Below are positions 45,023 through 53,314 of a DNA stretch of 64,000 nt, piece by piece. A program made the position numbers and the translations under genes. Position 1 is the first letter of the stretch. Every line of letters begins with the position of its first letter. The stretch covers positions 50,423 through 114,422 of the forward strand of contig JAZTWP010000001.1 of assembly GCA_045636025.1 (NCBI GenBank). The letters run 5' to 3'. The notes below the pieces were generated by a model, which had not been told where the DNA came from, did not search any database, and worked only from the letters and a program-made list of their open reading frames with translations. This stretch comes from UBA1081 sp045636025. Its GTDB lineage: Bacteria > Bacillota > Clostridia > Oscillospirales > Acutalibacteraceae.

Positions 45023-45505
45023 TTAATGTTCAGTATTTTTTGTTTTTCTGGGTGATGATTTACCAACTTTTTTAGATTTTGCAGTTATCTGCTGTCTTGT
45101 AGTAACGGCTGTTGTATAGAAAACATATTCAGTCGAGCCGAAACAAAGCTTATCTCCGTCTTTAAGTGAATGTTTTTTATCTATCTTTCTACCGTTAAGA
45201 AATGTTCCTGACATAGAATGAGTATCAAAAATTATCCATTGAACGGCTCTTCTTGAGAGAACAGCATGAAAACGGGAAACAGATGAATCAGCAATTACAA
45301 TATCACAGGTTTTTGCTCTACCGATTGATGTTTCAAACTGGGATATGTCATGTATATGACCTGATTCAGCTTCAACAAGGCTTGCTCGTACTGTTCTTTT
45401 TGCAGGTTTGATAAACAATGAAATAACTGAAATAAACAAAACAGCAAAAAGCATTGCAAATAATGCAATCTGTATATAATAGCTGTTATATAAAATTTCA
45501 GACAT
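45023..45505 (-). CDS. Membrane-anchored FHA-domain protein
   Basis: The 160-residue protein has an N-terminal helix (about 10-31) and a cytoplasmic FHA domain from about residue 60: TSIGRAKTCDIVIADSSVSRFHAVLSR, then DTHSMSGTFLNGRKID. The GR, SxxH and NG residues that bind phosphothreonine are all present. It would bring phosphorylated partners, such as targets of a PASTA-type Ser/Thr kinase, to the RodA/PBP machinery. GGGAGTGG precedes the ATG. It is the first gene of the five-gene operon. No kinase is present in the window. Confidence 0.92.
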   Translation of the reverse strand: MSEILYNSYYIQIALFAMLFAVLFISVISLFIKPAKRTVRASLVEAESGHIHDISQFETSIGRAKTCDIVIADSSVSRFHAVLSRRAVQWIIFDTHSMSGTFLNGRKIDKKHSLKDGDKLCFGSTEYVFYTTAVTTRQQITAKSKKVGKSSPRKTKNTEH

Positions 45506-45527
45506 ACCACCACTCCCAAATATAATA

Positions 45528-45556
45528 ATTATATTATTTTAATATTAAAAAGTCAA
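45528..45556 (-). promoter_or_regulatory. Promoter of the FHA-RodA-PBP-ABC operon
   Basis: On the minus strand TTGACT (45556-45551), 17 bases, TATAAT (45533-45528). The -35 lies in one arm of the inverted repeat shared with the galM promoter. Confidence 0.75.
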
Positions 45557-45585
45557 TACATAATAATGTTAAAACTGTATTGACT
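45551..45585. promoter_or_regulatory. Inverted repeat holding both divergent -35 boxes
   Basis: AGTCAATACA (45551-45560) and TGTATTGACT (45576-45585) are perfect 10-base arms 15 bases apart. Each arm contains the TTGACT -35 of one of the two divergent promoters, so a protein bound here would touch both. Confidence 0.55.
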
Positions 45586-45609
45586 TGAAACGTTAAAACA
45601 TAGTATAAT
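45580..45609 (+). promoter_or_regulatory. Promoter of the aldose 1-epimerase gene
   Basis: TTGACT (45580-45585), 18 bases, TATAAT (45604-45609), 38 bases before the ATG. Confidence 0.7.
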
Positions 45610-45646
45610 ATATCAAAAATTGATTATTTAGACGGAGGATAAATAA

Positions 45647-46690
45647 ATGTCAGTATCAGTTTCTGATTTCGGAAAACTCTGCGACGGCAGAGAAGTCAAA
45701 AAATATAATATTTCAAACGGAAAAATAGAGGCTTCTGTAATAACCTACGGCGCAACTCTTGCTGAAATTTTCATTCCAGATAAAGACGGCAACAGAAAAG
45801 ATATTCTTGTCGGATTTGACGATATTGAAGGCTTTGAAAACAGAACAGATTATCAGGGTGTTATTGTAGGTCCCTACGCTAACAGAATCGGCAATGCAAC
45901 ATTCAAAATTGATGGCGTTGAGTATAAGCTTGTTGCCAACGAAAAAGATACAACATGTCTTCACTCTAACGGTGAATTCAATACTGCTGTCTGGGATGCT
46001 GAAGTTTTAGATGAAAATTCAGTGAAATTCTCATATACGAGCCCTGACGGATTAAATGGATTCCCAGGAAATATCACTACGAGTGTTATTTATACATTAA
46101 CTGATAATAATGAATTGAAGCTTGAATATTTTGCATTATCAGATAAAAAAACCGTCATTAATTTAACAAATCACGCATACTTCAATCTTGGCGGATATGA
46201 TCACGACACTATTCTAGATCACTATATTTCTATCAATGCAGACCATTTCACACCTGTAGATGAATTAAGCATTCCCACCGGAGAAATTGCATCTGTAGAA
46301 GGAACAGCTTTTGATCTTCGCAATAAGGCTTTAATCGGTGCAGCTATTGACACAGATTGTGATCAGCTTAATTTTACATGCGGATATGATCACAATTTCT
46401 GCATTAACGGTTATGACGGTTCTATTAAAAAGGCTGCACATGTTGAATGTGAAAAAACAGGCATAAATCTTGAAGTTTTCACTGATCTTCCCGGTGTTCA
46501 GTTTTATGCCGGTAATTTCCTTAAAGGCACAATCGGAAAAAACAATTTACCTATGAATAAGAGAAGCGGTTTCTGTCTTGAGACACAGTTTTATCCAGAT
46601 TCCCCCAACAAACCGGAGTTTCCGTCATGCATATATGACGCAGGAGAGGAATACAAAACTGTTACAATTTTCAAATTCCCAACAAAATAA
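45647..46690 (+). CDS. galM: Aldose 1-epimerase (galactose mutarotase)
   Basis: The 347-residue enzyme has GVIVGPYANRIGNATF near residue 70, the catalytic His in NLTNHAYFNLGGY near 176, FTPVDELSIPTGE, GYDHNFCI near 247 and the C-terminal catalytic Glu in KRSGFCLETQFYPDSPNKPEF near 305. It interconverts alpha and beta anomers of galactose or glucose in the cytoplasm. No other Leloir-pathway gene is adjacent. GGAGGA lies eight bases before the ATG. A second, shorter mutarotase-like gene occurs at 53315. Confidence 0.95.
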   Translation: MSVSVSDFGKLCDGREVKKYNISNGKIEASVITYGATLAEIFIPDKDGNRKDILVGFDDIEGFENRTDYQGVIVGPYANRIGNATFKIDGVEYKLVANEKDTTCLHSNGEFNTAVWDAEVLDENSVKFSYTSPDGLNGFPGNITTSVIYTLTDNNELKLEYFALSDKKTVINLTNHAYFNLGGYDHDTILDHYISINADHFTPVDELSIPTGEIASVEGTAFDLRNKALIGAAIDTDCDQLNFTCGYDHNFCINGYDGSIKKAAHVECEKTGINLEVFTDLPGVQFYAGNFLKGTIGKNNLPMNKRSGFCLETQFYPDSPNKPEFPSCIYDAGEEYKTVTIFKFPTK

Positions 46691-46713
46691 CACAAATATA
46701 TTTATTTTTTGTA

Positions 46714-46742
46714 TTGAAAAAAAAAATTCATTGTTATATAAT
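46714..46742 (+). promoter_or_regulatory. Promoter of the dockerin-protein gene
   Basis: TTGAAA (46714-46719), 17 bases, consensus TATAAT (46737-46742), followed by AGGAGG at 46760-46765 before the ATG at 46777. Confidence 0.75.
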
Positions 46743-46776
46743 AATTATATATATTTATTAGGAGGTTTTAATCCTT

Positions 46777-49428
46777 ATGAAAATTGTACTCAAAAGACTC
46801 ATTTGCTGTGTACTTAGTGTGCTGCTTGTTTTCAGCACAGGCATCGCAGCATTTGCAGCTGACGAATCAGATGTGACACCCGTCATTCTCGTCAACGACA
46901 TCAACTATAACCCCATCTACAATACAGATGATGGGTCTGTTGTTTTTGATATTGATGACTATATGGTTGACATTCTTTTCACATCAGGTTTTTCAGCAAA
47001 TATTCTCGACTTGTTCAGCTCTGATGTAATTGAACAGATTACAAGCGATGAAATTGCTCCGCTTGATCTCATCATGCTTCTTGTTGACTATTTCGGTTTT
47101 ACAGGTGACGTTAATACTATTCTTGCAAAAGCTCTTGAAATCGTAACACCTCTTCTTGGTAGTGTTGACCTCAGTAATTTAGATATTGCTGAAATCATTT
47201 CAAATATCGATTTCCAGCAGTATGCAGATGATATCAAGAATGACATTATGGCAAAGATTGATAATATCAAACTTCTTGCAATGAATGATGACGGAACTCC
47301 TGCAAATTCAAATATTGGTGCGCTTGTATTTGATGAATCACTCGAATATTATTATGACATAGACGGTGATCTCGCGTATGCAATTTCAGGTGATGTTGCA
47401 GATAAAATTGCTGAAAATGTTGGTTATGAAAACACATTCATTTTTACATACGACTGGAGACTTGATCCCATTGCAAATGCCGCTGTTTTTGCAGAATACA
47501 TTGAAAATGTAAAAGACAAGACAGGTTGCGATAAGGTTTCTGTTTATTCAGAAGGCTACGGATCTGTAATTGCTACAACATATCTTGCAGAGAATGAAGA
47601 TGCTGCTGATTCAGTATACAACTTTGTTACTGTATCATCTGAGTTTATGGGAACTTCACTTGTAGGCGACTTCTTCAAGGGTGATATTGTCGACACTATG
47701 ACAAGCATCAATAAGTTCTCAAGTGCATATATTCGTTATACAAACGACCTTTCAGACAATCCGATGACAGCTTTTGTTACATGGATGCTTAATTACATAA
47801 TGAACAGCGAGTGGGAAATTCAGTCTCTTTGCCACAAAATCAAAGGCATTGTTTCAGAAATGAATTACTTCCTCAAGCTTTCAGGTGTTACTGAAGAAAT
47901 AACTAAAATGCCCGGACTTTGGGCACTTGTTCCCGAATATGATTATATTGATGCTCTTGATTATATGTATGGAGAAGATGAACCTGTATTTATTGATCAG
48001 ATAGATGCTTATAAAGAGTATCAGTTTGATTATGAATCAATCCTTGTTGATGCAAAAGACAGCGGTGTTAACGTATACGTTGTTGCTTCATGGGATCTTC
48101 AGCTTCTTCCTATCGGTGAAAATAGTGCAGTACAGAGTGACGGTGTCGTTGATACTGAATACGCAAGTTTCGGTGCTATCTGTATTGAACTTAACGACGT
48201 AGGCGATGCTACAAAAGCTGAGCAGGCTTATGACGAATGTCACGATCATATGTCAGAAACATATGATATGCTTACCCCCTGGTACTCATATGGCGGCATC
48301 TGCAGATATATTGATGCTTCAACATGTGCTCTTCCTGAAAACACATGGTTCATAAAAAATATGAAACACGGCACATTTACATACGACAGCAACTCAACTG
48401 ACTTCCTCGTATGGCTTATTACCGCAGAAACAGAAAGAACAGTATGGCAGAATGCTGAATATCAGCAGTTTATGTCATACAACAGATATCTCGTTCCCGG
48501 CATTCTTAGCTCAGGAGGTATTGTTGCTGACAATTCACCTGAAGGCGGATATCTTCTCGGCGATGTAAACCTTGATGGTGAAATCACAGCTCTTGACGCA
48601 ACAATGGCTTTTGATGCAGCATACGGCAATGCAGATCTTGCAGAAATTCCTTTCCTTAATGCTGACATCAACGGTGATGGCGAAATCACAGAAGACGATG
48701 CCAAGACAATTCTTGACATTTCAGCAGGTCTCGTTGACAATATGCTCAGCGGTATCAAGTTTGATTACATTGCAGAGCAGGGAAATCTTGATTCTGCAGA
48801 TGTAGAAATTGAAGTAAGACCCGTATATAACCCCGTTAAGAATCAGCTTCTTCTTACACTTGTTGTTCTTAATGCTAAGGGAACTTACAATGGTAATTTT
48901 ACAGTAAACTATGATACAGAAATGTTCACTTTTGCATCTTCAACAGCCAATGAACTTGCAAACGGCGCAATGACTGCAGGCGGTCCCAAGGGCATTGACG
49001 GAACACTTACATATGCATATGCATCATACAAGGCAATCTCAAATAAAGACCTTGATGAAAACGGTGAACTTGTAATCGGCACTTGCTACCTCAATGTGTC
49101 AAGAGAAATCAAGCCTGTTACAACAATCAGCGGTGGTGCATCATACTTCTATGATGATGAAACACTCACATTTGTTGAACCCGTTGAAATCGAACTTGAT
49201 GAAGATTTCTTCTTTATGCTCGGTGATGCCGACAACAACAGAGTAATCTCTGCATACGATGCAAGACAGATTCTCAGAATTGCAGCTCAGCTTGAATCAG
49301 TTACAGATGATATAATGTTCAGAAGATGTGATGTTGATGGTGACGGAAAAATCACAGCTATTGATGCAAGACTTGTACTCAGAGCTTCTGCTCAGCTTAT
49401 CAATTTTTACAGTGATGATATAAAGTAA
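46777..49428 (+). CDS. Secreted dockerin protein with LCAT-like alpha/beta-hydrolase domain
   Basis: The 883-residue protein opens with a signal peptide (KRLICCVLSVLLVFSTG, cleavage after AAFA near residue 28). Residues about 30-560 resemble the LCAT/PGAP1-like hydrolase group (TYDWRLDPIANAAVFAEYI, CDKVSVYSEGYGSVIATTYL), but the expected GxSxG elbow reads SEGYGS (258-263), so catalysis is doubtful. A dockerin-like pair follows (GDVNLDGEITALDA and ADINGDGEITEDDA, about 595-650), then a cohesin-like beta domain (about 665-810), then a second dockerin-like pair (GDADNNRVISAYDA and DVDGDGKITAIDA, 816-883). Calcium-binding loops are intact. It probably belongs to an extracellular multiprotein complex. 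Function is otherwise unknown. Confidence 0.8.
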   Translation: MKIVLKRLICCVLSVLLVFSTGIAAFAADESDVTPVILVNDINYNPIYNTDDGSVVFDIDDYMVDILFTSGFSANILDLFSSDVIEQITSDEIAPLDLIMLLVDYFGFTGDVNTILAKALEIVTPLLGSVDLSNLDIAEIISNIDFQQYADDIKNDIMAKIDNIKLLAMNDDGTPANSNIGALVFDESLEYYYDIDGDLAYAISGDVADKIAENVGYENTFIFTYDWRLDPIANAAVFAEYIENVKDKTGCDKVSVYSEGYGSVIATTYLAENEDAADSVYNFVTVSSEFMGTSLVGDFFKGDIVDTMTSINKFSSAYIRYTNDLSDNPMTAFVTWMLNYIMNSEWEIQSLCHKIKGIVSEMNYFLKLSGVTEEITKMPGLWALVPEYDYIDALDYMYGEDEPVFIDQIDAYKEYQFDYESILVDAKDSGVNVYVVASWDLQLLPIGENSAVQSDGVVDTEYASFGAICIELNDVGDATKAEQAYDECHDHMSETYDMLTPWYSYGGICRYIDASTCALPENTWFIKNMKHGTFTYDSNSTDFLVWLITAETERTVWQNAEYQQFMSYNRYLVPGILSSGGIVADNSPEGGYLLGDVNLDGEITALDATMAFDAAYGNADLAEIPFLNADINGDGEITEDDAKTILDISAGLVDNMLSGIKFDYIAEQGNLDSADVEIEVRPVYNPVKNQLLLTLVVLNAKGTYNGNFTVNYDTEMFTFASSTANELANGAMTAGGPKGIDGTLTYAYASYKAISNKDLDENGELVIGTCYLNVSREIKPVTTISGGASYFYDDETLTFVEPVEIELDEDFFFMLGDADNNRVISAYDARQILRIAAQLESVTDDIMFRRCDVDGDGKITAIDARLVLRASAQLINFYSDDIK

Positions 49429-49440
49429 ATTACTAACATA

Positions 49441-49472
49441 AACACCTCAGTTTTTCTGAGGTGTTTTTATTT
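49441..49472 (+). terminator. Terminator of the dockerin-protein gene
   Basis: AACACCTCAG (49441-49450), T5 loop, CTGAGGTGTT (49456-49465), then TTTATTT: perfect 10-base stem. Confidence 0.9.
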
Positions 49473-49480
49473 CTGATATA

Positions 49481-49509
49481 TTGAAAATTATGTTTTATAA
49501 TGTTATAAT
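49481..49509 (+). promoter_or_regulatory. Promoter of the TIR-domain gene
   Basis: TTGAAA (49481-49486), 17 bases, TATAAT (49504-49509), 37 bases before the ATG at 49546. Confidence 0.75.
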
Positions 49510-49545
49510 TTGTATATAAAGTCCTTCACACAAAGGAGATGTAAT

Positions 49546-52500
49546 ATGGCAGTTTTTAAGTGTAAAATGTGCGGAGGTGCAATCGATATCACTTCAGGCA
49601 AGAGTGTTGTTGAGTGTGCTTATTGCGGCACACAGCAGACAATTCCTAAGACAACAGATGAAAACATTCAGACAATGTTCAACCGTGCAAATCTGCTGCG
49701 ACAGAAGAACGAATTTGACAAAGCAGAGGAAATATATGAAAAAATACTTTTAGCCGATGCAACTGAAGCTGAGGCTTATTGGTGCGTTATTCTTTGCAAG
49801 TTCGGTATTGAATATGTTGAAGATCCCAAAACATTCAAAAGAATTCCCACTTGCCACAGAACATCATACGATTCGATTATAGCTGATGAATATTACAAGC
49901 TTGCACTTCAATATGCTGATGCAGTTCAGAAAGATATATATGAATCTGAAGCAAAGATAATTGATGAAATTCAGAAGGAGATTCTTGCAATTTCACAAAA
50001 AGAAGAGCCTTATGATGTTTTCATCTGTTATAAAGAAGCAGATGAAAGCGGTAAGCGAACTCAGGATAGTGTTATTGCTAACGATATCTATCATCAGCTC
50101 ACGCAGGAAGGCTTTAAGGTATTCTATGCCGCAATCACACTTGAAGACAAACTCGGTTCTGCCTATGAACCCTGCATTTTCGCAGCTCTTAATTCAGCAA
50201 AAGTAATGCTTGTTGTAGGCACAAAAGAAGAGCATTTCAATGCTGTATGGGTCAAAAATGAATGGTCAAGATATCTTAAGCTTATGAAGAATGACCGCTC
50301 AAGAATTCTTATTCCTTGTTACAAGGATATGGACGCATATGAGTTGCCCGAGGAATTTGCACACCTTCAGGCGCAGGATATGAGCAAAATCGGCTTTGTA
50401 AATGATGTTATCCGTGGTGTTAAAAAGATTATAAAAACAGAGTCTGAAGTAAAAACCGTAATTCAGGAAAAAGTTATCTCTGAATCTCTTAATGCGAATT
50501 CAACAGCTCTTCTTAAAAGAGGTTTTATGGCTTTGGAAGACTCGGAATGGAAAAAAGCTGATGATTTCTTTGAGCAGGTTCTGAATTTTGATGCTGAATG
50601 CGCTGAAGCATATCTCGGTAAACTTTTGGCAGAACTTTGCATCACAAAGGCTGAAAAACTCCCAGATAGTTCACGTGATTTTGAGAACAGCAGTAATTTT
50701 AATAAAATTCTTCGCTTTGGTAATAAGGAAATTGTTGACACAGTCAGCACATCTCTTACAAAAGTAAAAGAAAGAATCCATAAAAACTATATGGATGATC
50801 TTTTTCAGGAAGCTCTTTCTGTTTTTTCAAACGCAAAGACTGTTGCTGATTTTAATAATGCCAAGGCACGTTTTGCAAAAATCTCAGGTTGGAAAAACGC
50901 CGATGAAATGTGTGAAAAGTGTAAGGCTGGTGCGGAAAAGGTAATTGCAGCAGAAAAAGACAGTGTGTATTCTGAAGCAGTGAAAATACTGAATAATGCT
51001 GAGATAACGAATGATTGTGAAAAGGCTGAATCTTTGTTTGCGAAAATTCCCGGTTGGAAAGATTCAGAAACAAAAATTGAAGAATGCAAAAATAAGGCAA
51101 AAGATATAATTTATTCTGAAGCAGAAAAAATACTTGATACTGCAAAAGTTTCATTTTATTACAATAAAGCTGCGGAGATATTTGCAAAGATTCCCGGCTG
51201 GAGAGATGCCGACGCCAAAATAGAAGAATGCAAACAAAAAGCTGCTGAACTTAAAGCTGAAGAAAAAAGAGCAGAAAAACAAAAAAAGAAGAAATTTGTT
51301 ATTGTTGCTATATCTAGTGTTGCTCTTATAATTGCTTGTTGGATAATTGCAGTAATAGTAAATATCAATAAATATAATTCTGCCGTAGAGTTGATGAATG
51401 TCGGAAAATATGATGAAGCAATTGTAGTATTTGAAGAACTTGACGGTTATAAAGACAGTTCTGAACTGAGAAAAGAATGTATAACTGCACATGCAATTAT
51501 ACTTCTTGAAAATGGTAAATTTGAAGATGCTATTGCTTTTTTTAGTTCAGTTGAAAATGATGGTACTGCAATTGTAAATGAATATAAATATAATTTTGCA
51601 ATTTCTCTTCTGGAATCAGACAAATATACTGAATCAATTACTGTTTTTGAATCACTCGGTGAATATAATGATAGTGTTTCATATAAAAAATACGCAAATG
51701 CGATATCTTTAATGAATGATGCGAAATATTATGAAGCAAGGGCAATTTTTAATGAGCTTGGTGAATTTCTGAACAGTAAAGAAAAAAGTACTGAATGTCA
51801 TAATATACTTGTAGAAAAGTATTCTAAGCTTATCAGTAATAAAAACAGAATTTCTGCAGAAGGTGGGCAAACAGTCGGACTCAAATCAGACGGTACTGTA
51901 GTTGCAACAGGTGAAAATCAGTATGGACAGTGTGATGTGTCAGGTTGGACAGATATTGTTGCAGTATCTTCATCTTGGGGGCAAACAATTGGACTCAAAT
52001 CAGACGGTACTGTAGTTGCAATAGGATGCAACGACGACGGAGAGTGTGATGTATCAGATTGGACTAATATAATTGCAATATCTGCAGGTACAACACATAC
52101 AGTCGGTCTTAAATCTGACGGAACAGTTGTTGCAACCGGAGATAATTATTATGGAGAGTGTAATGTATCAGATTGGACAGATATTGTTGCAGTAACAGCA
52201 GGGCAAGGATATACAGTAGGACTTAAATCAGATGGTACTGTTGTTGCAAAAGGTGACAATGGATTTGGGCAGTGTGCTGTGGAGGATTGGACAGATATAA
52301 TTGCCGTATCTGCAAATGATGAATATACCGTCGGCTTTAAAGCAGACGGAGCAGTTGTTACAACAGGTAGAAATTCATATGGCCAGTATGATGTGTCAGA
52401 CTGGACTGATATTATTGCATTATCTGCAGATGAAAACCATGCGGTAGGACTAAGATCAGACGGAACAGTTGTTGCAATAGGTTTTAATTATGATGGACGT

Positions 52501-52644
52501 TGTGATATTTCAGATTGGAATGACATAATCGCTGTATATGCAGGTGATTATCGTACAGTCGGACTTAAATCAGACGGCTCTGTTGTTGCAGTAGGTGATA
52601 ATGATTACCGTCAGTGTGATGTTTCAGACTGGGATTTATTTTAA
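49546..52644 (+). CDS. Zinc-ribbon / TIR / TPR / transmembrane / RCC1-propeller protein
   Basis: The ATG at 49546 has AAAGGAG eight bases upstream. The 1032-residue product has, in order: a zinc ribbon (Cys6, 9, 24, 27); a TPR-like pair (about 40-75); a TIR domain (156-275: YDVFICYKEADESGKRTQDS, FKVFYAAITLEDKLG, AKVMLVVGTKEEH) with candidate NADase Glu239 in WVKNEW; three 'AKIPGWKDAD..IEECK' repeats (about 422-570); a membrane helix (584-606); three TPR-like 'GKYDEAIVVFEEL' units; and seven RCC1-type repeats of about 37 residues (773-1032), each with VGLKSDGTVVATG and C-V-DW. The TIR half belongs to a clostridial family I recognise but whose function is unknown. It has its own promoter and terminator. 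Confidence 0.9.
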   Translation: MAVFKCKMCGGAIDITSGKSVVECAYCGTQQTIPKTTDENIQTMFNRANLLRQKNEFDKAEEIYEKILLADATEAEAYWCVILCKFGIEYVEDPKTFKRIPTCHRTSYDSIIADEYYKLALQYADAVQKDIYESEAKIIDEIQKEILAISQKEEPYDVFICYKEADESGKRTQDSVIANDIYHQLTQEGFKVFYAAITLEDKLGSAYEPCIFAALNSAKVMLVVGTKEEHFNAVWVKNEWSRYLKLMKNDRSRILIPCYKDMDAYELPEEFAHLQAQDMSKIGFVNDVIRGVKKIIKTESEVKTVIQEKVISESLNANSTALLKRGFMALEDSEWKKADDFFEQVLNFDAECAEAYLGKLLAELCITKAEKLPDSSRDFENSSNFNKILRFGNKEIVDTVSTSLTKVKERIHKNYMDDLFQEALSVFSNAKTVADFNNAKARFAKISGWKNADEMCEKCKAGAEKVIAAEKDSVYSEAVKILNNAEITNDCEKAESLFAKIPGWKDSETKIEECKNKAKDIIYSEAEKILDTAKVSFYYNKAAEIFAKIPGWRDADAKIEECKQKAAELKAEEKRAEKQKKKKFVIVAISSVALIIACWIIAVIVNINKYNSAVELMNVGKYDEAIVVFEELDGYKDSSELRKECITAHAIILLENGKFEDAIAFFSSVENDGTAIVNEYKYNFAISLLESDKYTESITVFESLGEYNDSVSYKKYANAISLMNDAKYYEARAIFNELGEFLNSKEKSTECHNILVEKYSKLISNKNRISAEGGQTVGLKSDGTVVATGENQYGQCDVSGWTDIVAVSSSWGQTIGLKSDGTVVAIGCNDDGECDVSDWTNIIAISAGTTHTVGLKSDGTVVATGDNYYGECNVSDWTDIVAVTAGQGYTVGLKSDGTVVAKGDNGFGQCAVEDWTDIIAVSANDEYTVGFKADGAVVTTGRNSYGQYDVSDWTDIIALSADENHAVGLRSDGTVVAIGFNYDGRCDISDWNDIIAVYAGDYRTVGLKSDGSVVAVGDNDYRQCDVSDWDLF

Positions 52645-52659
52645 TTAAATATAGCCAAA

Positions 52660-52696
52660 AAAAGACGATTTCTGTTATAGAAATCGTCTTTTATAT
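52660..52696 (+). terminator. Terminator of the TIR-domain gene
   Basis: AAAAGACGATTTCT (52660-52673), GTTAT loop, AGAAATCGTCTTTT (52679-52692): perfect 14-base stem ending in a T run. Confidence 0.9.
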
Positions 52697-52704
52697 ATAG
52701 CTTC

Positions 52705-52870
52705 AAAAAAACCCGCCATGCCGTTCTGCAACCAATAGTAACCTGCATTTTAAGCAGGTGGGTGCCTCCCGATACCTTCGCGCTCCCTTCGTCTGACATA
52801 AGTCAGGAGGTCTGCATCCCGATATACGGAGTCCGGCTCCCGTTTTTTACGATTGTAGGGTTAATATAAG
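52705..52870 (-). ncRNA. Candidate structured non-coding RNA, family unassigned
   Basis: This stretch is much richer in G+C than its surroundings and is not coding. Read on the minus strand, AACCC is expected to pair... specifically, AACCC (minus, complement of 52858-52862) pairs with GGGTT (complement of 52710-52714), closing the whole element, and seven T residues follow directly (52711-52705). Inside are hairpins CTGAC-TTAT-GTCAG (52804-52791 region), ACCTGC-N7-GCAGGT (52760-52741 region) and ACGG(G)AG..CTCCGT (52843-52826 region). A promoter lies just upstream (52877-52906). A raiA-type or 6S-type RNA is possible but I cannot assign it by eye. The plus strand also has a hairpin with T6 at 52826-52848, so the strand is not certain. 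Confidence 0.55.
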
Positions 52871-52876
52871 TTACAG

Positions 52877-52906
52877 AATATATCGCACACAGCAGGAAAG
52901 TGGCAA
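52877..52906 (-). promoter_or_regulatory. Promoter-like element for the structured RNA
   Basis: On the minus strand TTGCCA (52906-52901), 18 bases, TATATT (52882-52877). Predicted start near 52870, just before the closing stem of the RNA. It lies between the DUF1292 stop and the RNA. Confidence 0.5.
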
Positions 52907-52913
52907 AGAAAAA

Positions 52914-53234
52914 TTAATCGTCGAAATCAAACATATCAGCAAGTCTTTCTTCAAACATCTTGCCGATTCTCATAAATTCTTCTTCATTCTCGATGGGTTC
53001 AAGATAAATCTCACCGTCGTCGTCATAATTTCTGAGAAGAATGATAAGTTCACCGTCTTCATCAACAACTTCTTCGTCATAAATGGGGAGGAGAGCTACA
53101 TATTCTTTATCATCAATTGAAATAATATCAAGCTCTTCAAAAATATGTTCTTCACCGTCATCATCAATAACACTTACGATATCAGGAGAATATTCTTCTG
53201 TTGCCTGATCTTCATTATTTATAAAATCGCTCAT
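52914..53234 (-). CDS. DUF1292-family small acidic protein
   Basis: The 106-residue, strongly acidic product contains IVSVIDDDGEEHIFEELDII and KEYVALLPIYDEE, then GELIILLRNYDDDGEIYLEPIENEEEFMRI, read in pieces; this 'd.dG.e..fe.l..ie.dg.eYavl.p' layout is the DUF1292 family of Firmicutes. The function of the family is not known; members are often near yrrK, mltG or O-methyltransferase genes, none of which is here. AGGAGT precedes the ATG. It is followed by the structured RNA. Confidence 0.9.
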   Translation of the reverse strand: MSDFINNEDQATEEYSPDIVSVIDDDGEEHIFEELDIISIDDKEYVALLPIYDEEVVDEDGELIILLRNYDDDGEIYLEPIENEEEFMRIGKMFEERLADMFDFDD

Positions 53235-53314
53235 TTAATTCAACTCCTTCTAAACTTATTTGAAACAATGTTATTTTAACAAAAATTCATATAAAAGTCA
53301 ACTGAACAATTCTT

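Noticed and set aside
46777..49428. Active lipase or acyltransferase
   Set aside because: The serine nucleophile elbow is not in standard form, so an enzymatic name was not given.
51862..52640. Near-identical DNA blocks as a repeat array
   Set aside because: The period of about 111 bases is in frame and explained by seven RCC1-type protein repeats.
52826..52848. Terminator of a plus-strand RNA (ACGGAG..CTCCCGTTTTTT)
   Set aside because: Kept only as an alternative: the minus strand better explains the closing stem, T7 run and promoter. It is not listed separately.
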